This document shows positions 7,924 through 16,995 of a stretch of 64,000 nt of DNA, one piece after another (position 1 is the stretch's first letter; each line of letters begins with the position of its first letter). The notes below the pieces were generated by a model, which did not search any database, had not been told where the DNA came from, and was given only the letters and a program-made list of their open reading frames with translations. The DNA lies in the NCBI RefSeq assembly GCF_001940455.1, contig NZ_MKQR01000026.1:616351-680350 (forward strand), written 5' to 3'. Both the position numbers and the translations under genes were made by a program. This DNA is from Actinokineospora bangkokensis (GTDB lineage Bacteria; Actinomycetota; Actinomycetes; Mycobacteriales; Pseudonocardiaceae).

Positions 7924-10900
7924 GGACCGCCGAGTGTAGCGGCAGGGGTGTCGGGGCTGGTGGGGTGCTGACCCGCGGGGGTGGGGCGCAGGGCGGCGAG
8001 GCGGGACTCGTAGTGGGCGATGGCGGTGAGCTTGAGGGATTCGTAGCCGCGGATGAGGTGGGGGAGGTCGGCGAGTTCGACGAGGGCGTCGTAGCGGGCG
8101 GTGCCGAGGGCGGGGAGGAGGTCGGTGATGAGGCGCTGGTAGTCGCGGATGAGGCGGCGTTCGGTGCGGCGGAGGTGGGTGGCGCCGAAGGGGTTGAGCC
8201 AGGGGTGGCGGCGGAGCCAGCGGAGGCGGTGGAGGGTGGTGAAGGCGGGGCGGGCGGTGCGGTGGAGGGTGATGGGGCGCATGCCGAGGGCGCGCAGGAG
8301 CGGGGGGTGGAGGCGGTAGCGGGTGCCCTCGGGGTAGCCCGCTGACAGGTGGAGGCGGGCGACCTCGTACTCGTCCTTGTAGGTCATCAGCTTGTGCAGG
8401 TTGACCTCGACGGCGCGGGTGAAGGCGCCGGTGGTGCCCGCGGCGTGTTCGGCGGCGCGGACGGTGGCGACGAAGTGCGCGTAGTGGTCTGCGAGGCGTT
8501 TGTCCTGGTAGGACTCCAGGTCGGCGCGGCGGTCGAAGGGGGTGTCCGCCTGGGCCGGGGGTGGGGGCCAGGCGGGGTCGAGGGCGAGGCGCCTGCCTGC
8601 GCGGAAGGCCTGGGTGGTGGTGGCGGTGTTGACGCCGTTGCGGTCGATCGCGGCCTCGATGGCGGCGGCGGAGGGGGGCAGCAGGCCGAGCTGGTAGGCG
8701 GCGCCGATGAGCAGGAAGTTGGCGCAGGAGGTGTCGGCGAACAGGCGCCTGCTCAGGGCTTGGGCGTCGAGGACGAGGGAGCGGGCGACCCGGGCGGCGA
8801 TGGCCTGGGGAAGGTCGGCGGGGAAGGCCAGCGAGCTGTCGGTGATCATCGCGCCGGTGGGGACGGCGGCGGAGGACACCACGGCGGTGGTGCGGGGTGA
8901 GCAGGTGGACAGGGTGGGCTCGGCCGCGGCGGCCAGGGGGTCGAAGGCCAGGTAGGCGTCGGCGGCGCCCGCGGGGACCTGGCCCGCGCGGCCGGTGCCG
9001 ATGCGCAGGTGGGAGACCACGGCGCCGGCCTTCTGCGACAGGCCGGTCTGGTCCAGCGCGCGCACGGACAGGCCGTCGAGCACCGCCGCGGTGGCGAGCA
9101 CCTGGTTGGCCGTGACCACGCCCGTGCCGCCGATGCCCACCAGCACGACGTTCGCGCGGGCGGGGCGGACGGGCTCGGGCAGGTCGCCGATCTCCACCCG
9201 CTCGACCTCGGCGCGCTCGGCGGGCGGCACCAGCACGAAGGACGGGCAGTCGCCGGACAGGCAGGACAGGTCGTCGTTGCAGGAGCCCTCGTCGATGCGG
9301 GTCTTGCGGCCCAGCTCGGTCTCCACCGGCTCCAGGCTCAGGCAGTTGGACTTGCGGGCGCAGTCGCCGCAGCCCTCGCACACCCGCTCGTTGATGCGCA
9401 CCACCGGGCGGCGCTCGGGCGAGCGCTTGCGCTTGCGGCGCAGCTCGGCGGCGCACTCCTGGTCGTAGAGCAGCACGGTGACGCCGGGGACCTCGCGCAG
9501 CTCGCGCTGCACCTCGTCGAGGTCGTCGCGGTGGCGGACGGTGACGCCCGGGGCCCAGGGCGCCGAACGCGGGTACCGGGTGGGGTCGTCGGTGACGACG
9601 ACGGTGCGCACCACGCCCTCGGCGTGCAGCATGGCCGTGATCGCGGCCGGGGACACCGCGCCGTCGGCGGGCTGGCCGCCGGTCATCGCGACCGCGGAGT
9701 TGTGCAGGAGCTTGAAGGTGATGGTGGTGCCCGCCGCCACCGCCTGCCGCACGGCCAGGGCGCCGGAGTGGAAGAAGGTGCCGTCGCCCATGTTCTGGAA
9801 CAGGTGCTCGACGTCGGTGAAGCGCTCGGCGCCCACCCACTGCGCGCCCTCGCCGCCCATCTGCGTGAAGCCCTCGCTGCGCCCGACCAGGGTGGTCATG
9901 GTGTGGCAGCCGATGCCCGCGCCCGCCAGCGACCCCTCCGGGACGACGGTGGAGCGGTTGTGCGGGCAGCCGGAGCAGAAGAACGGCGTGCGGGCCAGCG
10001 GCAGCGAGATCCGCGCGGGCTTGGGCAGGTCGACGTGCTCGGCGCCGACCCGCTCGGCCAGGAACGGGCCGAGTGCGGCGCGCAGCCGGTCGGCGTCGAG
10101 CGCGCCGTCCACCGGCACCAGGGCGCCCGCCGGGCCGCGCTTGCCCCACACCCGGGGCCGGTCGGGCAGGTCGTAGAGGGCCTCCTTGACCTGCGCCTCG
10201 ACGAACCCGCGCTTGGCCTCGACCACCACCAGCTCCGGCAGCCCGGCGGCGAAGCGGCGCAGGCCCGCGGCGTCCAGCGGGTGCACCAGGCCCAGGCGCA
10301 GCACCCGCACGCCGCGGCGGTCGAGCTCCGGTCCGGTGAGGCCGAGCCGGTCGAGCGCGTCGCGCAGGCAGGCGTAGTCGTGGCCCGCGGCCACCAGCCC
10401 CAGGCGGGCGTCGGCGGCCCCGACGACCTGGTCGACGCCGTTGGCCGCGGCGAAGGCCACCGCGGCGGCGGGCCTGCCCTCCAGCACCTCCCGCTCCATG
10501 GCGCGCGCCCGGGGGATGTCGACGCCGGGGTGGCGGGTGGGCGCCCACGGCCTGCCGTCCCACTCGAACTCCGGGGTGACGACCTCGACCGGTTCGCCGA
10601 GCAGCACCGACTCGTAGGCGTCGGCGACGTCGGTGACCACGGTGAAGCCGGTCCACGAACCGCAGTAGCGGGACAGCTCGAAGCCGATGCGGCCCAGCCG
10701 CAGCACGTCCGCGACGTCGGCGGGGGCCAGCACCGGCAGGTAGCACTCGGCCAGGGCCTGCGCCGAGGCCGAGGGCAGCGACGACGACTTCGACGCCGGG
10801 TCGTCGCCCGCCACCGCGAGCACGCCGCCGCGCGGGGTGGTGCCCATCCAGGTGCCGTGCTTGATCGCGTCGGCGGAGCGGTCGACGCCGGGCGCCTTGC

Positions 10901-11207
10901 CGTACCAGAGGCCGAAGACGCCGTCGAAGCGCGGGCCGGGCAGCTGGGTGGCCAGCTGCGAGCCGTAGACCGCGGTCGCGCCCAGCTCCTCGTTCACCCC
11001 CGGCACGAAGTGCACGTCGTGCCTGCCGAAGACCGCCGCGCCGCGCTGGAGCAGCAGGTCGAGCCCGCCCAGCGGCGAGCCGCGGTAGCCGGAGACCAGG
11101 CCCGCGGTGCGCCACCCGCGGGCCCGGTCGGCGTGGTGCTGGTCGAGCAGCAGCCTGCCCAGGGCGGACACCCCGGACAGCGCCGCCGGGCCTTCGACGA
11201 GCAGCAT
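7914..11207 (-). CDS. Indolepyruvate ferredoxin oxidoreductase, fused alpha-beta
   Basis: About 1097 residues. Thiamine-diphosphate enzyme decarboxylating aryl- or branched 2-oxoacids to acyl-CoA with reduction of ferredoxin. N-terminal pyrimidine-binding region (GYRGSPLGGLD), TPP-binding region (GCPHNRS, GIGCHTMT, NMGDGTFFHSG), a ferredoxin-like segment (CEGCGDCARKSNC with a later CNDDLSCLSGDCPSF), then the gamma domain (VGIGGTGV) and a C-terminal extension. ATG at 11207 is preferred over the GTG at 11216 because GGAGG sits 8 nt ahead. Its last codons and stop lie inside tRNA-Lys. Confidence 0.9.
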   Translation of the reverse strand: MLLVEGPAALSGVSALGRLLLDQHHADRARGWRTAGLVSGYRGSPLGGLDLLLQRGAAVFGRHDVHFVPGVNEELGATAVYGSQLATQLPGPRFDGVFGLWYGKAPGVDRSADAIKHGTWMGTTPRGGVLAVAGDDPASKSSSLPSASAQALAECYLPVLAPADVADVLRLGRIGFELSRYCGSWTGFTVVTDVADAYESVLLGEPVEVVTPEFEWDGRPWAPTRHPGVDIPRARAMEREVLEGRPAAAVAFAAANGVDQVVGAADARLGLVAAGHDYACLRDALDRLGLTGPELDRRGVRVLRLGLVHPLDAAGLRRFAAGLPELVVVEAKRGFVEAQVKEALYDLPDRPRVWGKRGPAGALVPVDGALDADRLRAALGPFLAERVGAEHVDLPKPARISLPLARTPFFCSGCPHNRSTVVPEGSLAGAGIGCHTMTTLVGRSEGFTQMGGEGAQWVGAERFTDVEHLFQNMGDGTFFHSGALAVRQAVAAGTTITFKLLHNSAVAMTGGQPADGAVSPAAITAMLHAEGVVRTVVVTDDPTRYPRSAPWAPGVTVRHRDDLDEVQRELREVPGVTVLLYDQECAAELRRKRKRSPERRPVVRINERVCEGCGDCARKSNCLSLEPVETELGRKTRIDEGSCNDDLSCLSGDCPSFVLVPPAERAEVERVEIGDLPEPVRPARANVVLVGIGGTGVVTANQVLATAAVLDGLSVRALDQTGLSQKAGAVVSHLRIGTGRAGQVPAGAADAYLAFDPLAAAAEPTLSTCSPRTTAVVSSAAVPTGAMITDSSLAFPADLPQAIAARVARSLVLDAQALSRRLFADTSCANFLLIGAAYQLGLLPPSAAAIEAAIDRNGVNTATTTQAFRAGRRLALDPAWPPPPAQADTPFDRRADLESYQDKRLADHYAHFVATVRAAEHAAGTTGAFTRAVEVNLHKLMTYKDEYEVARLHLSAGYPEGTRYRLHPPLLRALGMRPITLHRTARPAFTTLHRLRWLRRHPWLNPFGATHLRRTERRLIRDYQRLITDLLPALGTARYDALVELADLPHLIRGYESLKLTAIAHYESRLAALRPTPAGQHPTSPDTPAATLGGPGR

Positions 11208-11330
11208 GCGGTCCACCTCCGGGTCGGTGCCGCACCACCGAACCCGCTCGGCGCCCGATCGGCGCGCGCCACACCGGACACGACCGGGTGATGCCGCCCC
11301 CGGTTCACCCGGCCGGGTGTTCGCACAAAA

Positions 11331-11362
11331 CGACCACGTGGTCGCTGCCGACCTTGTAGGTT
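11331..11362 (+). promoter_or_regulatory. 14-bp palindrome plus -10 ahead of membrane protein
   Basis: CGACCACGTGGTCG (11331-11344) is a perfect palindrome, followed 12 bp later by TAGGTT (11357-11362), a TANNNT -10. The palindrome occupies the -35 region of this promoter and lies between divergent genes, so a dimeric regulator could control one or both. Identity of the regulator unknown. Confidence 0.5.
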
Positions 11363-11392
11363 GCCGCGCGAAGCCGGACAGGGGAGGGCGCC

Positions 11393-12010
11393 GTGCGGGA
11401 CCTCATCGTCGCCGCGTTGAGCTTCCCGGCCGCGCTGTTCACGTTCCTGCTGGCCGTCGCCGTCGTCTTCTGGGTGCTGGTCGCGCTCGGACTGTCCGGG
11501 GTGGAAGCGCTGGACGGGGTGGACGGCACCGGCGGGGCCACCCTGGCGGGCCTGGGGCTCGGCGGCGTGCCGATCAGCGTGGCGCTGAGCCTGGTGGTGG
11601 CGCTGTCCTGGTCCGGCTGCCTGGCCGGGACGCTGCTGCTGCCGGTGGACGGGCTGTCCAGGGTGGCCGTGATCGGGCAGTCGTTCGCGGTGCTGCTGGC
11701 CGCCGTGCTCGTGGCCGTGCTGCTCACCCGGCTCGTCGTCGTCGCGTTGCGCCGGGTGTTCGCCGCCCCCGCCCCGCCCGCCCTGGCCAACTACGTCGGC
11801 CTGGTGTGCGTGGTGCGCACCGGCCGCGTGGACGGGTCGTTCGGCCAGGCCGAGGTCACCGCCCTCGACGGCTCGACCACCCTGGTGCAGGTGCGCCAGA
11901 GCGGGGCGGAGCCGCTGCGGGTGGGCAGCCGCGCGGTCGTGCACGGCTACGACCCGGACGGCGGCTTCTTCCGCGTCGCCCCCGTCGACCTGGACCGGCC
12001 CGCGCCCTGA
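11393..12010 (+). CDS. Membrane protein with C-terminal OB-fold (NfeD/YqiJ-like)
   Basis: 205 residues. Hydrophobic helices at about 5-33, 52-70, 76-115, then a soluble C-terminal domain of about 70 residues (YVGLVCVVRTGRVDGSFGQA ... LRVGSRAVVHGYDPDGGFFRV) with the beta pattern of NfeD/YqiJ OB-folds. Such proteins usually pair with a flotillin; none is next to it here. GTG start with GGGGAGGG upstream. Role in membrane organisation is inferred from the fold only. Confidence 0.7.
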   Translation: MRDLIVAALSFPAALFTFLLAVAVVFWVLVALGLSGVEALDGVDGTGGATLAGLGLGGVPISVALSLVVALSWSGCLAGTLLLPVDGLSRVAVIGQSFAVLLAAVLVAVLLTRLVVVALRRVFAAPAPPALANYVGLVCVVRTGRVDGSFGQAEVTALDGSTTLVQVRQSGAEPLRVGSRAVVHGYDPDGGFFRVAPVDLDRPAP

Positions 12011-12026
12011 GCCGCGGGCGCCCGGA

Positions 12027-13190
12027 TCAGGCGCGCACCGGCTCGTCCCAGACGGCCTGGCGGTCGTAGAGCCAGCGCAGGTCCGGGTCGGGCATGAAGC
12101 GGAACACCAGCGGCAGCAGCACGCGCCCGACGGCGCCGATGCCCTTGGCGTCGCCGTTGCGCTTGCCCTGCTTCACCACGCGCTCGACCCGCCCGCGCCG
12201 CGCGGCCTCGTAGGCGGCGAAGGCCCGGTCCACCGGCAGGTCGCGCAGGCACCGGCCCAGCTCGACGGCGTCCTCCAGGGCCATCGACGCGCCCTGGCCG
12301 GCCGCCGGTGAGGTCGCGTGCGCGGCGTCGCCGATGATCAGCATCCGGTCGCGGTGCCAGACGGGGACGGTCGGGAAGTCGTAGGTGCTCCACGGCGCCA
12401 TCAGCTCCGGCGAGCCCTCGATGAGCCCGCGCGCGAGGTCACCGTCCTCGGCGAACAGCTCGACGAGCCTGCCCCGCCACTGCTCGGGCGACACCGCCGC
12501 CAACTCCTCCCGCGACAGCTCCCGCTTCTGCGGAACGTTCGCGAACCACCACACCGTCCCGTCCGGGGCGGTGACGGCGCCCAGGAACGCGCGCCTGCCG
12601 AACACCATCTTGACCACACCCACCTCGGTGCCGAGGTCGACGCCGCGGGCGTACCCGCCGGTGTTGAGCAGCGGCACGTAGCGGGCCTCCGGCGCGCCGG
12701 GGTCGATCACCCGCCTCACCGTCGAGCGCAGCCCGTCCGCGCCGATGAGCAGGTCGGCGGTGGTGGTCGACCCGTCCTGGAAGCGGGCGCGCACGCTGCC
12801 CGCACCACCCTCGGCGCCGACGAGGCGCTGGCCGTAGCGCACCTCGATGCCCCGCCGCTGCGCCTCGTCGCGCAGCAGGACGTACAGGTCGACGCGGTTG
12901 AGCGTGATCGCCCGGCCGTGCTCGCCCTGCATGGCCATCTCCTTGAGGAAGCGGTCTTCCCCCAGGTAGAGGTGCATCTTGGGGGTCGGGAACCCCACTT
13001 CCCCCGCGTCCACCCCGAGCGCGGCCAGCGCGCTCACCCCGTTCGGCGCGAGGGTCAGGAACGCCCCGACACCCTCGGCAGTGCGGTCGTAGGCCTCGTG
13101 GATGGTCGGGGTGAACCCGGCCCGTTGCAGCGCCATGGCCGCCACCGGCCCCGCGATGCCACCGCCGATGATGGCTGCATGCTTGGTCAT
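12027..13190 (-). CDS. FAD-dependent monooxygenase
   Basis: 387 residues, PHBH-type class A flavoprotein hydroxylase. GxGxxG as IIGGGIAGPVAAMAL at the N-terminus, DG motif region LIGADGLRSTVR, and GD motif GDAAHATSPAAGQGASMALED. Probably oxidises an aromatic or polycyclic compound; related enzymes inactivate antibiotics, but the substrate is not evident. ATG at 13190 is preferred: TATAGT ends 6 nt upstream, giving a leaderless message. Divergent from padR and probably repressed by it. Confidence 0.88.
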   Translation of the reverse strand: MTKHAAIIGGGIAGPVAAMALQRAGFTPTIHEAYDRTAEGVGAFLTLAPNGVSALAALGVDAGEVGFPTPKMHLYLGEDRFLKEMAMQGEHGRAITLNRVDLYVLLRDEAQRRGIEVRYGQRLVGAEGGAGSVRARFQDGSTTTADLLIGADGLRSTVRRVIDPGAPEARYVPLLNTGGYARGVDLGTEVGVVKMVFGRRAFLGAVTAPDGTVWWFANVPQKRELSREELAAVSPEQWRGRLVELFAEDGDLARGLIEGSPELMAPWSTYDFPTVPVWHRDRMLIIGDAAHATSPAAGQGASMALEDAVELGRCLRDLPVDRAFAAYEAARRGRVERVVKQGKRNGDAKGIGAVGRVLLPLVFRFMPDPDLRWLYDRQAVWDEPVRA

Positions 13191-13214
13191 AGTATGACTA
13201 TACATAATATGACC
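13185..13214. promoter_or_regulatory. 30-bp imperfect palindrome, putative PadR operator
   Basis: Half-sites GGTCATA-n-TATG and CATA-n-TATGACC are arranged symmetrically across 13185-13214. The site covers the start codon and -10 (TATAGT) of the monooxygenase and also the -10 region reading toward padR, so one bound dimer could block both. AT-rich against the surrounding DNA. Confidence 0.75.
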
Positions 13215-13236
13215 AAGCTGTCGAGGGGGTTACGGT

Positions 13237-13818
13237 GTGCCCGTGCCCGTCCGCCGCTCCCCCCTCGCCCTCGTCCTGCTCGTGCTGCTCACCGAAGCCC
13301 CGATGCACCCGTACCGGATGCGCGAGCTGATCAAGGAGCGGGCCAAGGACAAGATCGTCAACGTCACCCAGCGCAACAGCGTCTACCAGGCGATCGACCG
13401 GCTGACCCGGGACGGCCTCATCCAGGTCCACGAGGTCACCCGCGAGCCGGGCAGGCCGGAGCGCACGGTCTACGCGCTCACCGACCTCGGCGCCGAGACC
13501 GCCGTCTCCTGGCTGCGGGAGATGCTGTCCACCCCGTCCGCGGAGTACCCGGACATGCCCGCGGCGCTGTCGTCGATCCCGCTGCTGAGCCCCGAGGAGG
13601 TCGCCGCCTGCCTGGAGGCCCGGGTGCGGGCGCTGCGCGCGGAACTCGCGGAGCTGGAGGTGGAGGTCCCGCTGCCGCGGCTGTTCCTGCTGGAGGACGA
13701 GTACACCGCGGTGCTGCGGCGCGCCGAGGTCGGGTGGCTGGAGTCGGTGGTCGCGGACCTGCGCTCGGGGGAGCTGAGCTGGCCCGCCCAGTGGCCGCGG
13801 GGGTCAGCGGCCGACTGA
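13237..13818 (+). CDS. PadR-family transcriptional regulator
   Basis: 193 residues. N-terminal winged helix typical of PadR (LALVLLVLLTEAPMHPYRMR, QRNSVYQAIDRLTRDGLI, PERTVYALTDLG), then a helical dimerisation region (EVAACLEARVRALRAELAEL). GTG start at 13237 with GAGGGGG upstream. Divergent from the FAD monooxygenase, with a shared palindrome between them, so it likely senses that enzyme's substrate. Its 3' end overlaps the convergent EspG gene by 15 bp. Confidence 0.92.
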   Translation: MPVPVRRSPLALVLLVLLTEAPMHPYRMRELIKERAKDKIVNVTQRNSVYQAIDRLTRDGLIQVHEVTREPGRPERTVYALTDLGAETAVSWLREMLSTPSAEYPDMPAALSSIPLLSPEEVAACLEARVRALRAELAELEVEVPLPRLFLLEDEYTAVLRRAEVGWLESVVADLRSGELSWPAQWPRGSAAD

Positions 13819-14574
13819 CTCCGCCAGGACGTCGTCGAGGTGGTGGGCCAACCGGGCGGCGTCGGCGGGGGAGTAGGTGGCCCGCAGCTCACCGTCGGTG
13901 TTGGGGCGGGACACGACGAGGTAGCGGCCCGCGGTGGTGTCGATCCAGCCGATCGTGCCCTTGTCCAGCTCGCGGCCGTGCCTGCCCTTGGCCGTGACGA
14001 GGAAGAACCCGCCGCCCGTGCGCGGTCGTTCGAGCATGGCCGTGGCGAGTCGGAACTGCGCGTCCGACCCCGACCGGGCCGGGCGCACCGCCTGGGTGAA
14101 GCCCTCCTGCTGGACCGGGGCGGGCCGCACGACCTGCACCGACTGGCCCGGACCGGGGCCCAGCGCGGGCAGCAGGCCCACCAGGGCGCGGCCCAGGCCC
14201 GAGGGGCTGACCAGCTCGAACTCGATCGTCTGGCCCTTCTGCACCGCCAGCACGCCGGTGGAGCCCGCGGCCGAGGCCCTGGCCTGCACCTCGCGGCCCG
14301 GCTCCAGGGTGCCCATCATCGCCACCGCGACGTCGTGGTCGCCGCCGGTGGCCGTCAGCGCCGCCACCACGTCGGCGTCCACGGTGTCGCCGACGAGCAG
14401 ACCCCGGTTGTGCAGGTCGGTGAACACCGCCCGCGCGATGCGCGCGCGGTCCTCCTCGAACTGGCCGAAGCTGGGCACCTCGAACGGGTACAGCCTGCAG
14501 TTGACGCCCAGCAGCTGCGACAGCACGTCCACGGCGGCGAGCGACAGCGAGAACGACCGGGGCGGCATGGGCAC
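13804..14574 (-). CDS. EspG-family ESX secretion chaperone (set A)
   Basis: 256 residues. EspG proteins are cytosolic chaperones that hold PPE partners soluble before type VII export. Visible family features: N-terminal VDVLSQLLGVNCRLYPFEVP, a central beta region (RFLATAMLERPRTGGGFF-type ESX_EspG strands) and the C-terminal GWIDTTAGRYLVVSRP ... ADAARLAHHLDDVL. It follows the PPE gene by 13 bp, its presumed client. Two further EspG-like genes occur at 44681 and 53294. Confidence 0.85.
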   Translation of the reverse strand: MPMPPRSFSLSLAAVDVLSQLLGVNCRLYPFEVPSFGQFEEDRARIARAVFTDLHNRGLLVGDTVDADVVAALTATGGDHDVAVAMMGTLEPGREVQARASAAGSTGVLAVQKGQTIEFELVSPSGLGRALVGLLPALGPGPGQSVQVVRPAPVQQEGFTQAVRPARSGSDAQFRLATAMLERPRTGGGFFLVTAKGRHGRELDKGTIGWIDTTAGRYLVVSRPNTDGELRATYSPADAARLAHHLDDVLAESVGR

Positions 14575-14587
14575 AACCTACCGCCGA

Positions 14588-16279
14588 CTACCCCCCGATG
14601 ACCGGTGGTGCGGTCATCTCGTCGGTGCCGAACACCTCGTCCGGATCGGCCTCGACCAGGTACGACGGGCGGTCGTGCTCCTCGTCCTCCGAACCCTGGC
14701 CGCGGGCACCGCCGCCCACGCCACCGCCGAAGCCGCCCCCGCGACCACCGGCCGCCGCCGCGCCCGCGGCACCACCGCGCGCGCCCATGGCCTGCTCGGC
14801 CGCCAGCGCGCCCGCGCCCGCCGCCGCACCGCCCTTGCCGAGCCCACCGGCGCCCGCACCAGCACCGCCGCCCGCGCCTGAACCGGCACCAGCGCCGCCG
14901 CCTGAGCCTGAACCGAAACCGCCCGCGCCGCCGCCGAAGCCACCGCGGCCGCCGCCGAACCCGGCACCGCCGCGGCCGCTGCGCAGGGAGTCCTCACCGA
15001 GGCCGCTCATGGGGCCACCCGCGATCGGGGCCATGCCGCCGAAGCCCTGCCCGCCGCCGTGGCCCGCGTTGCCGCCGCCGCCGTTGTAGCCCGGGTTGTT
15101 GTAACCGGGGTAGTTCGAGCCGGAGCCGCCCGGGTTGTACTGGCCCGGCGTGGTCTGGCCGCCGCCCGGGATGGTCGGGATGCCCGGCGTGGTGGTGCCC
15201 CCACCGCCGCCGTTGTTGCCGCCGTTGCCGCCCCCGCCGGTGTTGCCGCCACCGCCGAAGGTGGGCGCGGTGGTGCCACCCCCGCCGCCGGGGTTCTGCT
15301 GGTAGCCACCGCCGGGGTTGGGGCCGCCGCCACCGGTGATCTCGGGCCCGCCGGTGCCGGGCTTCTGCACCGACCGCCCGTCGTCACCCCCGGTGCCGTC
15401 GTCGCCGCCCGCCCCCGACATCTGCGGCGGCGTGGAGAACGCGGGCATGGTCGAACTGCTGCCCAGCGCGCCGTCGTAGGTGCCCACGACCCGCGCGGCC
15501 TCCTCGTGCGCGGCCTGCGAGCGCTGGTACTGCTCCTGGTACATCGCGGCCTTGGTGACCAGCTGGAACGGGTCGGTGGTCGTCTGCAGGTCGCGGTTGG
15601 CCGCCCCCAGGTCGAACTCCACCGGGTCGGGCATCGAGTTCTTCGCCTCGGCCAGCGCGCTGGACTGGATCCCCGCCTGCGTCCCCGCCAGCTGCGCGCT
15701 CTGCCCCGCCTTGCCCACCCAGTTCGCCACGTCGGCCATGAACTGCCTGGCCTGGTCCCCCGCCTTGCCCTGCCAGTCCGCCTGGCTGCTGTTGATCGCC
15801 GACGCCACGTCCGACTGGAACGCCACCATCTGGTTCCCGGCCTCGACGTACATCTGCCCCATCTCCCCGACCTGGTCGGGGTCCACGTCCTCGGTCACCA
15901 TCGGCTTGAGCGCCTTGTGGTCGTAGGACATGTAGTTCGTGCACGCCAGCCCGGGCCCCTGCCGCGTGTCCACCCCAGCCGCCAACGCCCGAGCCTGCGC
16001 CGACATCTCCTGGTTGTACTGCTCGTTGATGTCACCGTTGCGCGTGAACTTCGCGATCAACCGCTCGATGAAGTTCCCGTCCTCGCTGCGCTGGTCCACC
16101 TGCTGCTCAGCGTCATCCCGCACCTCCTGCGAGGTGTCCGACGTCCCCGCCGGATCGATGTAGAGCGGCGAGTTCGGGTCCTTCGTGGCGTCGTACCCAG
16201 GGCTGTTCGGGTCCGAACCCCCCCGCCCCTCCCCCGACGGCGGGTGGTACGCGGTCTGCACACTCCCAGGCCCAGCCAT
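14588..16279 (-). CDS. PPE-domain ESX substrate with Gly-rich C-terminus (set A)
   Basis: 563 residues. The first about 280 residues are helical PPE/WXG-like (GNQMVAFQSDVASAI, SQADWQGKAGDQARQFMADV with the WQG turn, then long Ala/Gln helices). Residues about 300-540 are Gly/Pro/Ala-rich low complexity, ending in an acidic tail (EVFGTDEMTAPPVIGG) that also ends several actinomycete PPE-like proteins. Probably exported by an ESX system encoded elsewhere. First gene of a PPE-EspG operon; its promoter shares an 18-bp element with the next ESX operon. Confidence 0.85.
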   Translation of the reverse strand: MAGPGSVQTAYHPPSGEGRGGSDPNSPGYDATKDPNSPLYIDPAGTSDTSQEVRDDAEQQVDQRSEDGNFIERLIAKFTRNGDINEQYNQEMSAQARALAAGVDTRQGPGLACTNYMSYDHKALKPMVTEDVDPDQVGEMGQMYVEAGNQMVAFQSDVASAINSSQADWQGKAGDQARQFMADVANWVGKAGQSAQLAGTQAGIQSSALAEAKNSMPDPVEFDLGAANRDLQTTTDPFQLVTKAAMYQEQYQRSQAAHEEAARVVGTYDGALGSSSTMPAFSTPPQMSGAGGDDGTGGDDGRSVQKPGTGGPEITGGGGPNPGGGYQQNPGGGGGTTAPTFGGGGNTGGGGNGGNNGGGGGTTTPGIPTIPGGGQTTPGQYNPGGSGSNYPGYNNPGYNGGGGNAGHGGGQGFGGMAPIAGGPMSGLGEDSLRSGRGGAGFGGGRGGFGGGAGGFGSGSGGGAGAGSGAGGGAGAGAGGLGKGGAAAGAGALAAEQAMGARGGAAGAAAAGGRGGGFGGGVGGGARGQGSEDEEHDRPSYLVEADPDEVFGTDEMTAPPVIGG

Positions 16280-16329
16280 GCTCCCGACCCTCCCACTACG
16301 CGCACCAGCACCAGCTGCTCACACCGGGT

Positions 16330-16347
16330 CTCGACGGTACCAACCCG
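16330..16347 (-). promoter_or_regulatory. 18-bp shared promoter element, copy 1
   Basis: CTCGACGGTACCAACCCG on the plus strand, identical to 17411-17428. Read on the minus strand it contains TACCGT, a TANNNT -10, about 48 nt before the PPE start after allowing for a start site 7 nt downstream. Confidence 0.6.
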
Positions 16348-16406
16348 AACCGGCGTCCGTCTTGCTCTGACGGAGCTACCCACCCACCGGTTCCCGAGCA
16401 GTCGCC

Positions 16407-16982
16407 CTAGGGAAGCCGTGGCTCCACGAACCCGGCGGCTTCCTCGGCAGGCCCACACCGGCTCGCCGCCTCACCCCCGGTGACCACGACATCCACCCGC
16501 GCCTTCTCAGCTACCTCGATCGACACCACGCAAGCCACCCCACTCGGCCGAGTCGACCGCACCCCCTTGTGCGACCCGACCTCGATGTCCTGCTTGCCCG
16601 TGCCGTTGACGTCCGCGAGCCCCACCTTGCCCAGGACCTGCACAGAGAGCGTGTAGCTCGCCGCCGCGCTGCTCTTCTCGACCCGCCAGTCGCAGTGGCG
16701 GACCCCCGCCAACTCCTCGGCCTCCCCCTGGGCGGGCGCCCCCAGCCTGCTCAACTCGGAACTGGAGAGCAGCTCGCACGGATCGAGGTCATCCACCGAA
16801 CCGCTGCCCCCGGGGGAGGTGGTCTCCTCTGACGAGGTGGAGTCCTGGCTTGACGAGGTCGTCGACTCCCCCCCTGGACTCGGCACAGGCGTTCCCGGTG
16901 TGCTCCCGGAGCAGCCGACGGCACCCAGCGCCAGAGCAGTGGACGTGCCGACGAGCAGCGCGAAGCGCTTCACAGTGATCAT
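16407..16982 (-). CDS. DUF3558 lipoprotein 1
   Basis: 191 residues. Signal peptide with lipobox (LALGAVGC, Cys24), a Ser/Thr/Pro linker, then the DUF3558 domain with its paired cysteines: DPCELLSSSELSRLG, RHCDWRVE, GVACVVSIE and SRCGPAEEAAGFVEPRLP. Likely exported and membrane-anchored; function unknown. It begins 13 bp after the small ESX-like gene stop, forming an intact module that appears twice more in decayed form. A GTG three codons in (GTGAAGCGC) matches the starts of the two paralogues. Confidence 0.9.
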   Translation of the reverse strand: MITVKRFALLVGTSTALALGAVGCSGSTPGTPVPSPGGESTTSSSQDSTSSEETTSPGGSGSVDDLDPCELLSSSELSRLGAPAQGEAEELAGVRHCDWRVEKSSAAASYTLSVQVLGKVGLADVNGTGKQDIEVGSHKGVRSTRPSGVACVVSIEVAEKARVDVVVTGGEAASRCGPAEEAAGFVEPRLP

Positions 16983-16995
16983 TCCAGCTTTCCGG

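Noticed and set aside
9009..11291. Long plus-strand open frame of 760 codons
   Set aside because: Antisense shadow of the indolepyruvate oxidoreductase; composition is His/Gly/Ala-rich nonsense with no motifs. GC-rich DNA gives many such frames, also at 1199-2554, 18441-20966, 31899-34505, 41985-44810, 48540-50573 and 58323-60374.
14998..15420. Gly-rich region of the PPE gene as a DNA repeat array
   Set aside because: Compositional low complexity; no exact repeat unit of constant length.
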